From positions 1 through 9,757 of the forward strand of contig JAEZBP010000439.1 of the NCBI GenBank assembly GCA_023427125.1: DNA of 9,757 nt, written 5' to 3'. Both the position numbers and the translations under genes were made by a program. Source of the DNA: Pseudomonadota bacterium. Its GTDB lineage: Bacteria; Myxococcota_A; Polyangia; Polyangiales; Sandaracinaceae. A model generated the notes under the pieces. That model searched no databases, had not been told where the DNA came from, and saw nothing but the letters and a program-made list of their open reading frames with translations. Shown in pieces: positions 1 through 5,830 of this stretch; the first letter of the stretch is position 1, and the number at the start of each line of letters is the position of its first letter.

Positions 1-1
1 C

Positions 2-430
2 GGCGCCGCGATCGTGGTCGCGGCGGCGACCGCTTTCGCGCTCGTCATGCGGAAGAGGCGCGCGCAGAACACCGCGGGCGCGGCGCTCTTGCTCGCGGTG
101 CTCGCCTCCATGGTCGCCGTCCTCGCGAACCGTCTCGTGGGATGGATCGCCGAGACCCCGGTCCACGCGCTGCTCGCGGCCGACTGCCTCATCTACGGCA
201 CCATGCTCGTGGCCGCGCGCGCGAACGTGCCGCGCCTCTCGTGGCTCGCTATCGGGCACGCGCTCGGCGCCGTCGGCTGCGCCGTCCTCCCGCAGCACGC
301 GGCCAGCGTCTTCGCCCTGACGAACCTCGCGGTGCTCACGATCATCTACGCGAGCTGGCAGTGGTTCATGCGGGTCGCGCCGCCGAAGCCGATCGAGGAC
401 GCGCGGCCCCGGGATCGCGGCGCCTCCTGA
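2..430 (+). CDS. Multi-pass membrane protein, 3' part
   Basis: Partial gene: the frame is open to the left edge of the window, so the true start lies outside. A GTG at 14 exists but falls inside the first hydrophobic stretch and is probably not the start. The visible 142 residues contain about five hydrophobic segments separated by short charged loops (for example MRKRR, then a later Arg-rich end), as expected of an inner-membrane protein. The C-terminus is short, polar and Pro/Arg-rich (ending in DRGAS) and probably cytoplasmic. I see no catalytic or transporter motif and do not recognise the family. The gene is convergent with alkB, with 42 bp between the two stops and no clear terminator hairpin there. 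The frame is supported by its long hydrophobic periodicity; the overlapping Arg-rich frame is a shadow. Confidence 0.7.
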   Translation, partial: GAAIVVAAATAFALVMRKRRAQNTAGAALLLAVLASMVAVLANRLVGWIAETPVHALLAADCLIYGTMLVAARANVPRLSWLAIGHALGAVGCAVLPQHAASVFALTNLAVLTIIYASWQWFMRVAPPKPIEDARPRDRGAS

Positions 431-472
431 CTAGAGGTGTCTGCGCTCGGACGCCGAATCGCGCGCGCTTCC

Positions 473-1114
473 TCAGCCGGCGCGACGGAAGGTCAAGATG
501 AAGCGGTAGCGACCGAGCGAGGGGTGCTCGCCATCTCTCAGCGGGAGCACGCCGTGATAGCGGAGCCGGGCGGGCCCGCCCCAGACCGCGACGTCGCCGT
601 GCGCCAGCGGGAGGCGGCGCTGCTCGTCGCCGCGCGCGTCTCCGCCGAAGAGGAAGACGGCCGGAAGCCCCAGCGACACCGAGACGATCGGCTGGCTGAA
701 GTCGCGCTCGTTCCTGTCTTGATGGAGCGTCAAGCGCGCGCCGGGCTCGTAGCGGTTGATCAGGCACGCGTCCGGCTCGAACACCTCGAAGCCGGCCTGC
801 GCCGCGGCGCGGCGGGCCAGCGCGGAGAAGGCCTCGGGCATCGCCGGCCACGGCCTGCCGCTCTCGGGATCGATCGCGTCGTACCGGTAGCCGCGCCGAT
901 CGCTCACCCAGCCGAGCGCGCCGCAGTTGGTCATCGCCACCGACATGCGGAAGCCGCCCGGCGTGATCATGTGGCGCAGCGGAGAGGCGGCGATCACCTC
1001 GCGCATCGCGCGCACGAGCCGCGCCTCCTCCCCGCGCGCGAAGCCGCGCAGCAGCACGGCGCCGGGCCCGAGCACCTCCTCCTCGTCCGGCCCCTCGAAG
1101 AGCGGGAGCTGCAC
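473..1114 (-). CDS. alkB: AlkB, 2-oxoglutarate/Fe(II) dioxygenase, nucleic acid dealkylase
   Basis: AlkB removes alkyl groups from N1-methyladenine and N3-methylcytosine in DNA and RNA by oxidation, using Fe(II), O2 and 2-oxoglutarate; it acts in the cytoplasm. The product has 213 residues against 216 in E. coli and its landmarks share E. coli numbering: iron ligands H131, D133 (LHQD) and H187 (RYHG), and 2-oxoglutarate-binding R204 and R210 (LTFRRAG). The family signatures TPGGF, SVAMTNCG, RPWPAMP, DACLINRY and PIVSVSLGLPAVFLFGG-type strands are all present. Two positions differ from my recollection of E. coli: N135 where E. coli has Asp (base recognition) and I206 where E. coli has Asn (near the cosubstrate). 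The start is GTG at 1114, 4 nt after the stop of the preceding metallohydrolase gene, so translation is probably coupled. It is the last gene of the minus-strand operon; no Ada-type regulator is in view. Confidence 0.95.
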   Translation of the reverse strand: MQLPLFEGPDEEEVLGPGAVLLRGFARGEEARLVRAMREVIAASPLRHMITPGGFRMSVAMTNCGALGWVSDRRGYRYDAIDPESGRPWPAMPEAFSALARRAAAQAGFEVFEPDACLINRYEPGARLTLHQDRNERDFSQPIVSVSLGLPAVFLFGGDARGDEQRRLPLAHGDVAVWGGPARLRYHGVLPLRDGEHPSLGRYRFILTFRRAG

Positions 1115-1118
1115 GGGC

Positions 1119-2060
1119 TCACCCTGCTCGCGCGGCCTTGTAGCGCCGCTTGCTCACCGCGAACGCCACGCCCTGGGCGTTGAGATCGGCGTCGAGCTTC
1201 AAGATCGCGCGCGCGTCGCCGCTCGGGGCGCGCGCCTCGAGGATGCGCTCGAAGATGGCGCTCACCCGCGTCGCGCAGAAGCGCTCGAGCGCCTCGCCCT
1301 CGAGGCCCGACGCGAAGGCCTCCTCCGCGATCGCGCCGTAGGCCTCGAGCTGCTCGTCGAGCTGAGCGGCGATGCCTCGGAGATCGCGCTGCTCGCCGAA
1401 GTGCGTGAGGAACGCGCGCTCGGCGCCGCTCTCGACGATGCGCGTGAGGCTCGCGCGGGCCGCCGGGGCGTCGAAGTCGGTCGGCGAGGTGGACGGAATC
1501 GCGAAGAGGCCGTTCTCCTGCAGCGCGGGGTACACGAGGCCGAAGGAGTCGCCGGTGAAGACGCCGCTCGAGCCCGAGTCGAGCACGCACGCGTGGTGAT
1601 CGGCGTGGCCGCGCGTGTGGAGGAAGGTGAGGGTGCGCTCGCCGAAGCCTATCGCCTCGCCGTCGGCCATCGCGCGCACCCGCGCCTCGGGGACCGGGCG
1701 GATCTCGCCATAGAGCTCGTGGAACGCGGCCTCTCCGTAGACCGCCTCGGCGCTCTTGATCAGCTTCGTGGGATCGACGACGTGCTTGGCGGCGCGCGGG
1801 TGCGCGAGCAGCGTCGCGTTCGGGCAGGCATCCATCAGCGCCGACGCGCCGCCGGCGTGGTCGAGGTGCACGTGGGTGATGACGATCAGCTCGACGCGCT
1901 CGCGAGGCACACCGGTCGCGGCGAGGGCCTCGAGCAGGCGCGGCACGGCGCGGTTGGTGTTCGTCTCCACGAAGGCGGCGCGATCGCCCTCGTGGATGAG
2001 GTAGGCGGCCGCGAAGCCGGGCTGATCGAGGTACTCGCAGTCGATCGTCGTGACGCTCAT
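1119..2060 (-). CDS. Metallo-beta-lactamase-fold hydrolase
   Basis: The 313-residue product has a clear metallo-beta-lactamase fold, a family of mostly dinuclear zinc or iron hydrolases acting on thioesters, lactones, phosphoesters or beta-lactams. The metal motif H63-x-H65-x-D67-H68 (THVHLDHAGG) is intact, followed by H152 (TRGHADHH), D171 (FTGD) and H220 (LTHFG). The layout resembles the glyoxalase II/flavoprotein-like branch. The C-terminal 85 or so residues are helical and may form a dimerisation or substrate cap. No signal peptide is seen, so it is probably cytoplasmic, and the substrate is unknown. The ATG at 2060 has no good Shine-Dalgarno; an ATG 7 nt upstream is out of frame. The gene lies 36 nt after the hydrolase lipoprotein gene and 4 nt before alkB. 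Confidence 0.9.
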   Translation of the reverse strand: MSVTTIDCEYLDQPGFAAAYLIHEGDRAAFVETNTNRAVPRLLEALAATGVPRERVELIVITHVHLDHAGGASALMDACPNATLLAHPRAAKHVVDPTKLIKSAEAVYGEAAFHELYGEIRPVPEARVRAMADGEAIGFGERTLTFLHTRGHADHHACVLDSGSSGVFTGDSFGLVYPALQENGLFAIPSTSPTDFDAPAARASLTRIVESGAERAFLTHFGEQRDLRGIAAQLDEQLEAYGAIAEEAFASGLEGEALERFCATRVSAIFERILEARAPSGDARAILKLDADLNAQGVAFAVSKRRYKAARAG

Positions 2061-2096
2061 CGCGCATGAACAGTAGCGCAGGGCGCGGAGCGGGCA

Positions 2097-4019
2097 TCAG
2101 CCGATCGGATCACCGCAGGGGCCGCTCGCGTCGGGGGCCACGACGATCGGCGTGCCCCGCGCGAAGGTCTCGAGGAAGCAGCGCAGCTGCCGCTGCGCGT
2201 CGGGGCGCTGGAAGAGCACCTCGTGGCCGTCCTCGATTCCGTCTTCGGCGTGCTGGGCGAGCACCCGGGTGACGCCGCCTCGACCGTTGCCTTGCACCGG
2301 ATAGGCGGGCTGCGCTCGCGCGCCGAGGGCCTCGTCGGCGATGTACGCGCGGTACTCGGGGTAGGCCTCGTCGAGCGCGTCGCCGGCGAGGTCGAGCTCG
2401 AGCGAGAGGTTGAGCGGGTTGGCGATCGGCGGCGGGATGTACGTGTCGAGGAGGCCCTGGAACACGAGCACGTGCGGCGGATGCTCGCGCTCGGCGATCG
2501 CTCGCCCGTAGATCAGCGGATCGGCGGCCTCGCCGCCCCACTGCAGCAGGTTGAGCATCGGATCGTGCGCCGAGAGCGGGTGCTGATGGAGCGCGTAGCC
2601 CAGCATCAGCTCGGCCAGCGGCCGCGTGTCGAAGGGGCTCTGCTTGTGGAGGATCTGCCTCACCCAGCTCGCGCCCGCACCGCTGAGGATCATCGCGCCG
2701 TAGCGGGGCTCGACGGCCGCGACGAGCGGCGCGATCGTGGCGCCCATCGAGTGGCCGATGAGCGCGAGGCGGGAGGCGCTCACCCGAACGACGGCGCTCG
2801 CGCCCTCGCACTGGCTCGCGTCGACGCGCAGCTCCTCGAGCACGTGCGCGAGCAGGCCGAGCTCGAGCGCCGATTGCCGGACGTTGTCGCGCAGCGCCGC
2901 CATGTTCAGCACGTTGAAGACCGCGAACTGCTCGTCCCAGCCGGCCACGTTGCGCACGCCGCCGAGCGGTCCGTCGGCGCTGATCCCGACGTAGCCGGCG
3001 CGGGCGAGGTGGACCGCGAGCCCGCTGCCGGGCGCGCTCCGCCCCGCGGCGTCGCGCGGCCCTCGGTCGATCAGCGGGCGATCGCCGCCCGCGCCGGTCC
3101 GGATCAGCACCGCGCCCGGATAGACGTTCTCTGCGGAGGCGATCCGCGGGACGGTGATGAGGACGCGCGCCGGCTCATGACGCTGCAGCGCGAGCGCTCC
3201 GCTCTCGTCTCTCACCCACTCGCCCTCCGCGAAGAGGTAGGGCGGCTGGCCCGCCTGGTACGCAGGCATCGCGACGCGGGTCTCGAAGACGCAGTAGTCG
3301 GGGTGCTGCTCGATCATGCGCGGAGACGCCTCGATCCGCGGCAGGTGGCGGCGGACGGCGCTCTCGAGATCGGCGCGCAGCGACGCGGCGGGATCGGGGC
3401 CGGTCCGGAAGACGGCGAGCTCGAGGATCTCGCCGATGCCGAGCTCGCCGAGCCGCGCCGCGACCTCCGCATGCAAGGGGCTCCGTTCGATCGTGCCGGC
3501 CTCCGGCGTGTTTCCCTCCTCATCTCGAACGCGCGAGGTGACGACGCCGGCGTAGAGCGTGTCCGGCCGCAGCACGACGCCCGGGTGAGGGAGCATCGAG
3601 AGCACGCGAGCGGGCGCGAAGGGCCCCGGCTCGGCGTTGAACCGGACGTCGATGGGGACGCGGCGGCCGAGCTCCGGCGAGCTCGGATCGACGTCGAGGA
3701 GCGCGACGCTCGAGGTCGCCTCGACGCTCTCTTCCAAGCTCGGCAGCGAGGCCTCGTCGAGCTCCGCGCGCAGGGGGAAGTAGATCGCGGAGGCGAGCCC
3801 GAATCCGGATGCGCCCTCGAGCGCCTCGAGCAGCTGCGCGCGCAGCGGGACGCGCGTCCCCTCGGGGAAGTCCGACACGTCGACCGTGCCGTCGGGGCGG
3901 CGCAGGCGCTCGTCGGGCCAGGGGCTGTCGTAGAGCGGCGAGTCGCCGTCGCCGAGCGAGATCCCGCAGCCGCAGAAGGTCGCGAGAAGGAGGAGCGCTC
4001 CTCGAGACCGCGGGCTCAC
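2097..4019 (-). CDS. Exported alpha/beta-hydrolase, probable lipoprotein
   Basis: This 640-residue protein starts with a short basic then hydrophobic segment ending in FCGCG. C18 is a possible lipidation site, but the lipobox is not canonical, so lipoprotein status is likely rather than certain. Residues of about 40-280 form a beta-rich N-terminal region of the kind seen before the hydrolase domain in large secreted lipase-like proteins (VolA/Pla-1-like arrangement; recalled, not searched). The C-terminal half is an alpha/beta-hydrolase: nucleophile elbow GHSMG with S424, probable acid D525 (QGLLDTYIP) and probable His H599 (EDGHEVLF). It may hydrolyse esters or lipids in the periplasm or at the outer membrane; the substrate is unknown. 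The GTG start at 4019 overlaps the preceding stop (GTGA), which fixes the start and implies coupling to the beta-barrel-like gene. Confidence 0.85.
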   Translation of the reverse strand: MSPRSRGALLLLATFCGCGISLGDGDSPLYDSPWPDERLRRPDGTVDVSDFPEGTRVPLRAQLLEALEGASGFGLASAIYFPLRAELDEASLPSLEESVEATSSVALLDVDPSSPELGRRVPIDVRFNAEPGPFAPARVLSMLPHPGVVLRPDTLYAGVVTSRVRDEEGNTPEAGTIERSPLHAEVAARLGELGIGEILELAVFRTGPDPAASLRADLESAVRRHLPRIEASPRMIEQHPDYCVFETRVAMPAYQAGQPPYLFAEGEWVRDESGALALQRHEPARVLITVPRIASAENVYPGAVLIRTGAGGDRPLIDRGPRDAAGRSAPGSGLAVHLARAGYVGISADGPLGGVRNVAGWDEQFAVFNVLNMAALRDNVRQSALELGLLAHVLEELRVDASQCEGASAVVRVSASRLALIGHSMGATIAPLVAAVEPRYGAMILSGAGASWVRQILHKQSPFDTRPLAELMLGYALHQHPLSAHDPMLNLLQWGGEAADPLIYGRAIAEREHPPHVLVFQGLLDTYIPPPIANPLNLSLELDLAGDALDEAYPEYRAYIADEALGARAQPAYPVQGNGRGGVTRVLAQHAEDGIEDGHEVLFQRPDAQRQLRCFLETFARGTPIVVAPDASGPCGDPIG

Positions 4020-4582
4020 AGGAGCACCTCGCCGCCGATGCGGATCGCGGCGCCGAGCTCCGCCCAGGGGTCGTCGCGCGTGAGCTGACCGGCGATCGGG
4101 TACGCGGCGGCCTGCCAGCGCGAGAGGACGTCCAGCCCGATGACGAGGCTGCCGAGGCGCACGTCGAGGCCGGCCGTACCGAAGAGGCCGAAGGCGATGT
4201 CGTCGCCGGTGAAGTGGTAGACCGAGTCTCGGATCATCGCGCTGAATCCGAGCGCGAAGTTGAGCCCGAGGCCGGCCCAGTCTCCTCCCGGAAGCTCGCG
4301 GCGCACCGCGACGCCGACGTCGACGATCCCGAAGTTGAGGAAGAGGAGCCCCTCGTAGCCGACACGGACCAGCACGCCGAGCCCCTCGGGCGCGAAGATG
4401 CGCAGATCGATGCTCGGCGCGGCGAGCACGAGGTTCTCCTGGAACGCGGCGGTCGCGCCGATCGCGCCGGAGAGATGGAGCTGAGTCGAGCGATCGCGTG
4501 GAAGAGATGACTGTGCGAGCGCCTCCGCGCTCGGCCCGAGCAAGAGACCGAAGACGAGCGTGATCTGGACGAGCTTCACCAT
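4016..4582 (-). CDS. Exported beta-barrel-like hypothetical protein
   Basis: The 188-residue product has a Sec signal peptide: MVK, a hydrophobic run, then cleavage probably after A23 (ALA|Q). The mature part alternates hydrophobic and polar residues in short Gly-rich strands (LHLSGAIGATAAF, GLFGTAGLDVRLG, ELGAAIRIGGEVLL) and ends with a hydrophobic residue, as small outer-membrane barrels do. No conserved catalytic residues stand out and I cannot name the family. The frame is open further upstream to 4921, but I chose ATG 4582: it has GGGAGGG 3 nt ahead, is followed directly by the signal peptide, and the longer version would be Arg/Pro-rich and overlap the divergent gene. It is the first gene of the four-gene minus-strand unit and shares GTGA with the hydrolase gene. 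It may help anchor or export that hydrolase (inference). Confidence 0.75.
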   Translation of the reverse strand: MVKLVQITLVFGLLLGPSAEALAQSSLPRDRSTQLHLSGAIGATAAFQENLVLAAPSIDLRIFAPEGLGVLVRVGYEGLLFLNFGIVDVGVAVRRELPGGDWAGLGLNFALGFSAMIRDSVYHFTGDDIAFGLFGTAGLDVRLGSLVIGLDVLSRWQAAAYPIAGQLTRDDPWAELGAAIRIGGEVLL

Positions 4583-4585
4583 GGA

Positions 4586-4592
4586 CCCTCCC
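4586..4592 (-). promoter_or_regulatory. Ribosome binding site deciding the start at 4582
   Basis: GGGAGGG on the minus strand ends 3 nt before ATG 4582. It is the only strong Shine-Dalgarno near a start in this frame and argues for the short form with the signal peptide at its N-terminus. The 207 bp between this start and the divergent GTG at 4790 must hold both promoters; I see no convincing -35/-10 pair for the minus-strand operon. Confidence 0.6.
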
Positions 4593-4775
4593 GACAGGGG
4601 TGTGTGTGAGCGGCCGCCTCGCTCGTCTCGATCGCCGATCCGAGATGGATGAGGAGGCGACGAGGACGCTCTGATGGACAGCGAGCGACCGATGCCCCTC
4701 CGTGCCCGCACGCGCTCGGAGCGTTCAGCCGGGCTGCGCGAGCGGAGCAAGGGCCTGCTCGGCGGCGGGCGCCGG

Positions 4776-4781
4776 TATAGC
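4776..4781 (+). promoter_or_regulatory. Possible -10 box of a leaderless promoter
   Basis: TATAGC is one of very few AT-rich stretches here. It ends 8 nt before the GTG at 4790, so a transcript started 7-9 nt downstream would begin at or next to the start codon. No Shine-Dalgarno lies between them, which fits leaderless translation. No good -35 hexamer is visible, so this remains a tentative call. Confidence 0.35.
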
Positions 4782-4789
4782 ATCCACCC

Positions 4790-5443
4790 GTGGCGTCGAA
4801 GGTGGCCTGGAAGAGCGATGGGGCGGCCGAGCTCGCCGCGCTCCCGTTCGCGCCGGGCGAGGCGCCCTTTCGCGTGAAGGGCACCGCGTATCGGGGGCAC
4901 CTCGAGTACGTCGAGGAGCACGTCCCCGGCGGCGTCGCGGCGATGTGCGAGGCGTTCGAGGATCCTCGGCAGCGCGCGTTCTTCCGGCAGCCCTTCCTGG
5001 CCGCCAGCCTCTACGACGTCTTCCCGCTCGCGGTCGCCGGAGTCATCTGTGGGAGGCTCACCGGTCAGCCGTACCTCGACTTCGTGCGGGTGCGCGCGCA
5101 GGCGCAGGCGAGGAGCGATCTCAAGGGCGTCTACAAGGTGCTCCTCGCGTTCGCGAGCCCGCAGGCGGTCGCGTCGCGCATCCCGCGGCTGATGGGCCAG
5201 TACTTCGACTTCGGCGAGACGACGATCGAAGAGCGCGCCCCCTCGTGGGTCGTCGCGACGCGCAGCGGGCTGCCCGCGCCGATCGCCCCGTGGTACGCGG
5301 CGGTCTCGGAGGGCTACGGGCGCGTCGTGATCGCGCAGGCGGGCGGGACCGAGCCGCAGCTCGACGTCGTCGCCGTCGAGCCGGACCGCCGCCAGGCGGG
5401 CCTGGATCTCGTGAAGGTGGTCTTCGACATCCGCTGGCGGTGA
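4790..5443 (+). CDS. DUF2378/TIGR02265-like myxobacterial protein
   Basis: The 217-residue protein resembles, from memory of its pattern, the myxobacterial paralogous family DUF2378 (TIGR02265). An N-terminal KGTAYRGHLEYV segment at about residues 29-40 is followed by helices, a central mostly helical region, and an alternating beta region at the C-terminus ending VVFDIRW. The family is expanded in myxobacteria and its function is unknown; a link to regulation or social behaviour is speculation. No signal peptide or membrane segment is seen, so it should be cytoplasmic. GTG 4790 is the chosen start because conserved-looking sequence begins soon after it and a -10-like TATAGC sits just upstream; there is no Shine-Dalgarno. 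It is divergent from the beta-barrel/hydrolase operon and appears monocistronic. The existence of the gene is secure; the family name is less so. Confidence 0.8.
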   Translation: MASKVAWKSDGAAELAALPFAPGEAPFRVKGTAYRGHLEYVEEHVPGGVAAMCEAFEDPRQRAFFRQPFLAASLYDVFPLAVAGVICGRLTGQPYLDFVRVRAQAQARSDLKGVYKVLLAFASPQAVASRIPRLMGQYFDFGETTIEERAPSWVVATRSGLPAPIAPWYAAVSEGYGRVVIAQAGGTEPQLDVVAVEPDRRQAGLDLVKVVFDIRWR

Positions 5444-5478
5444 GCGCCGCGCTCACTCGAGGTCACGCGCGAGGTCGT

Positions 5479-5500
5479 CGCGCGAGGAAGATCTCGCGCG
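5479..5500 (+). terminator. Hairpin after the DUF2378-like gene, possible terminator
   Basis: CGCGCGAG and CTCGCGCG form a perfect 8-bp stem around the 6-nt loop GAAGAT, 35 nt after the stop at 5443. No T-run follows on the plus strand (TCTCCCC instead), so intrinsic termination is uncertain; many high-GC bacteria have such T-poor hairpins. It could equally be a transcript-stabilising structure. Confidence 0.35.
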
Positions 5501-5571
5501 TCTCCCCCTCGGGGAAGCTCGACGAGACACCGCGCGGAGAACAGCTCCAGAAGCTCGCGCTCGCTGATCGA

Positions 5572-5633
5572 CGAGCCCTCCCCGGGGCTCGCGATCGCCG
5601 GCTTGCTCGATCGGAGCGCCCGGGGAGGGCTCG
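5572..5633. repeat. Long inverted repeat with 15-bp perfect arms
   Basis: CGAGCCCTCCCCGGG at 5572-5586 is the exact reverse complement of CCCGGGGAGGGCTCG at 5619-5633. Inside, GCTC (5587-5590) can pair with GAGC (5614-5617) and CGATCG (5592-5597) with CGATCG (5608-5613), leaving small bulges and a loop of about 10 nt. The result is a nearly continuous stem of about 25 pairs. It could be a REP-like element, a protein-binding site or a structured RNA; it is too far (128 nt) from the upstream stop for a typical terminator. Confidence 0.65.
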
Positions 5634-5784
5634 CAGCGCTCCGCTCGCTCATCGGTGAGCTCTGCCGGGCCCGCGATCGTCGCGTCGCTCGATTCGGGCC
5701 GCTCGAGCGAGAAGCGCGGTTCTCGTCCTCCGCTCGGCGGTTCACACGGCCCTCTCGATCACCGCGTTGAGCGCGCGAACGTGG

Positions 5785-5800
5785 TTGGCACGGCGCTCGC
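5785..5800 (+). promoter_or_regulatory. Sigma54-like promoter for the caspase-like gene
   Basis: TTGGCACGGCGCTCGC matches the sigma54 consensus YTGGCACGrNNNTTGCW except for one T-to-C change in the -12 element and the final base (C). The GG and GC dinucleotides have the invariant 12-nt start-to-start spacing. The predicted transcript start, near 5811, leaves a leader of about 20 nt carrying AAGGAGG. Myxobacteria use many sigma54 activators, so regulated expression is plausible; the activator site is not identified. Confidence 0.4.
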
Positions 5801-5818
5801 CCTCATCGCCTCGTCCCG

Positions 5819-5825
5819 AAGGAGG
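5819..5825 (+). promoter_or_regulatory. Strong Shine-Dalgarno of the caspase-like gene
   Basis: AAGGAGG, a perfect anti-SD match, ends 5 nt before ATG 5831. It fixes the start of the signal peptide and is the best ribosome binding site in the window, suggesting strong translation when the gene is transcribed. Confidence 0.8.
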
Positions 5826-5830
5826 CCGCG

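Larger units (their letters stand above)
5463..5652 (-). pseudogene. Possible frameshifted small gene
   Basis: From ATG 5652 (MSERS) the minus-strand frame reads to ISERELLELF and on to VELP near 5511. There, skipping one C in CCCCGAGGGGG gives EGETREIFLARRPRA and a stop at 5463-5465. The two halves join into a continuous acidic, helix-prone protein of about 62 residues ending just beyond the convergent upstream gene, whereas the unshifted frame becomes Arg/Thr/Ser-rich and runs through that gene. This suggests a one-base insertion in a small gene, or a sequencing error in the homopolymer. Against it: no good Shine-Dalgarno, the N-terminal part is low in information, and a long inverted repeat lies inside it. 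I do not recognise the product. Confidence 0.25.
5444..5830. other. 387-bp gap with several inverted repeats
   Basis: No intact gene is convincing here. The stretch holds an 8-bp GC hairpin just after the upstream gene, a long imperfect inverted repeat (15-bp perfect outer arms), two smaller stem-loops (5647-5660 and 5708-5725), a possible frameshifted minus-strand small gene, and at its right end the sigma54-like promoter and Shine-Dalgarno of the caspase-like gene. The minus-strand frame open from 5745 runs into the 3' end of the upstream gene; its distal part is a shadow of that gene. Confidence 0.5.

Noticed and set aside
431..472. Possible bidirectional terminator between the membrane protein gene and alkB
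   Set aside because: No stem of useful length or T-run could be found in the 42 bp.
927..2069. Plus-strand open frame opposite the metallohydrolase gene
   Set aside because: It is antisense to the intact HVHLDH motif protein, with shadow composition (Arg, Ala, Glu, Val) and no homology that I recognise.
2223..4088. Plus-strand open frame of 621 codons opposite the hydrolase gene
   Set aside because: It is extremely rich in Arg, Ala, Gly, Val and Glu, has no recognisable domain, and lies antisense to a gene with an intact GHSMG hydrolase domain. High GC removes stop codons from antisense frames.
4583..4921. Upstream extension of the beta-barrel-like gene
   Set aside because: The extension is Arg/Pro/Ser-rich, overlaps the divergent gene, and would bury a clear signal peptide that has its own Shine-Dalgarno at 4586-4592.
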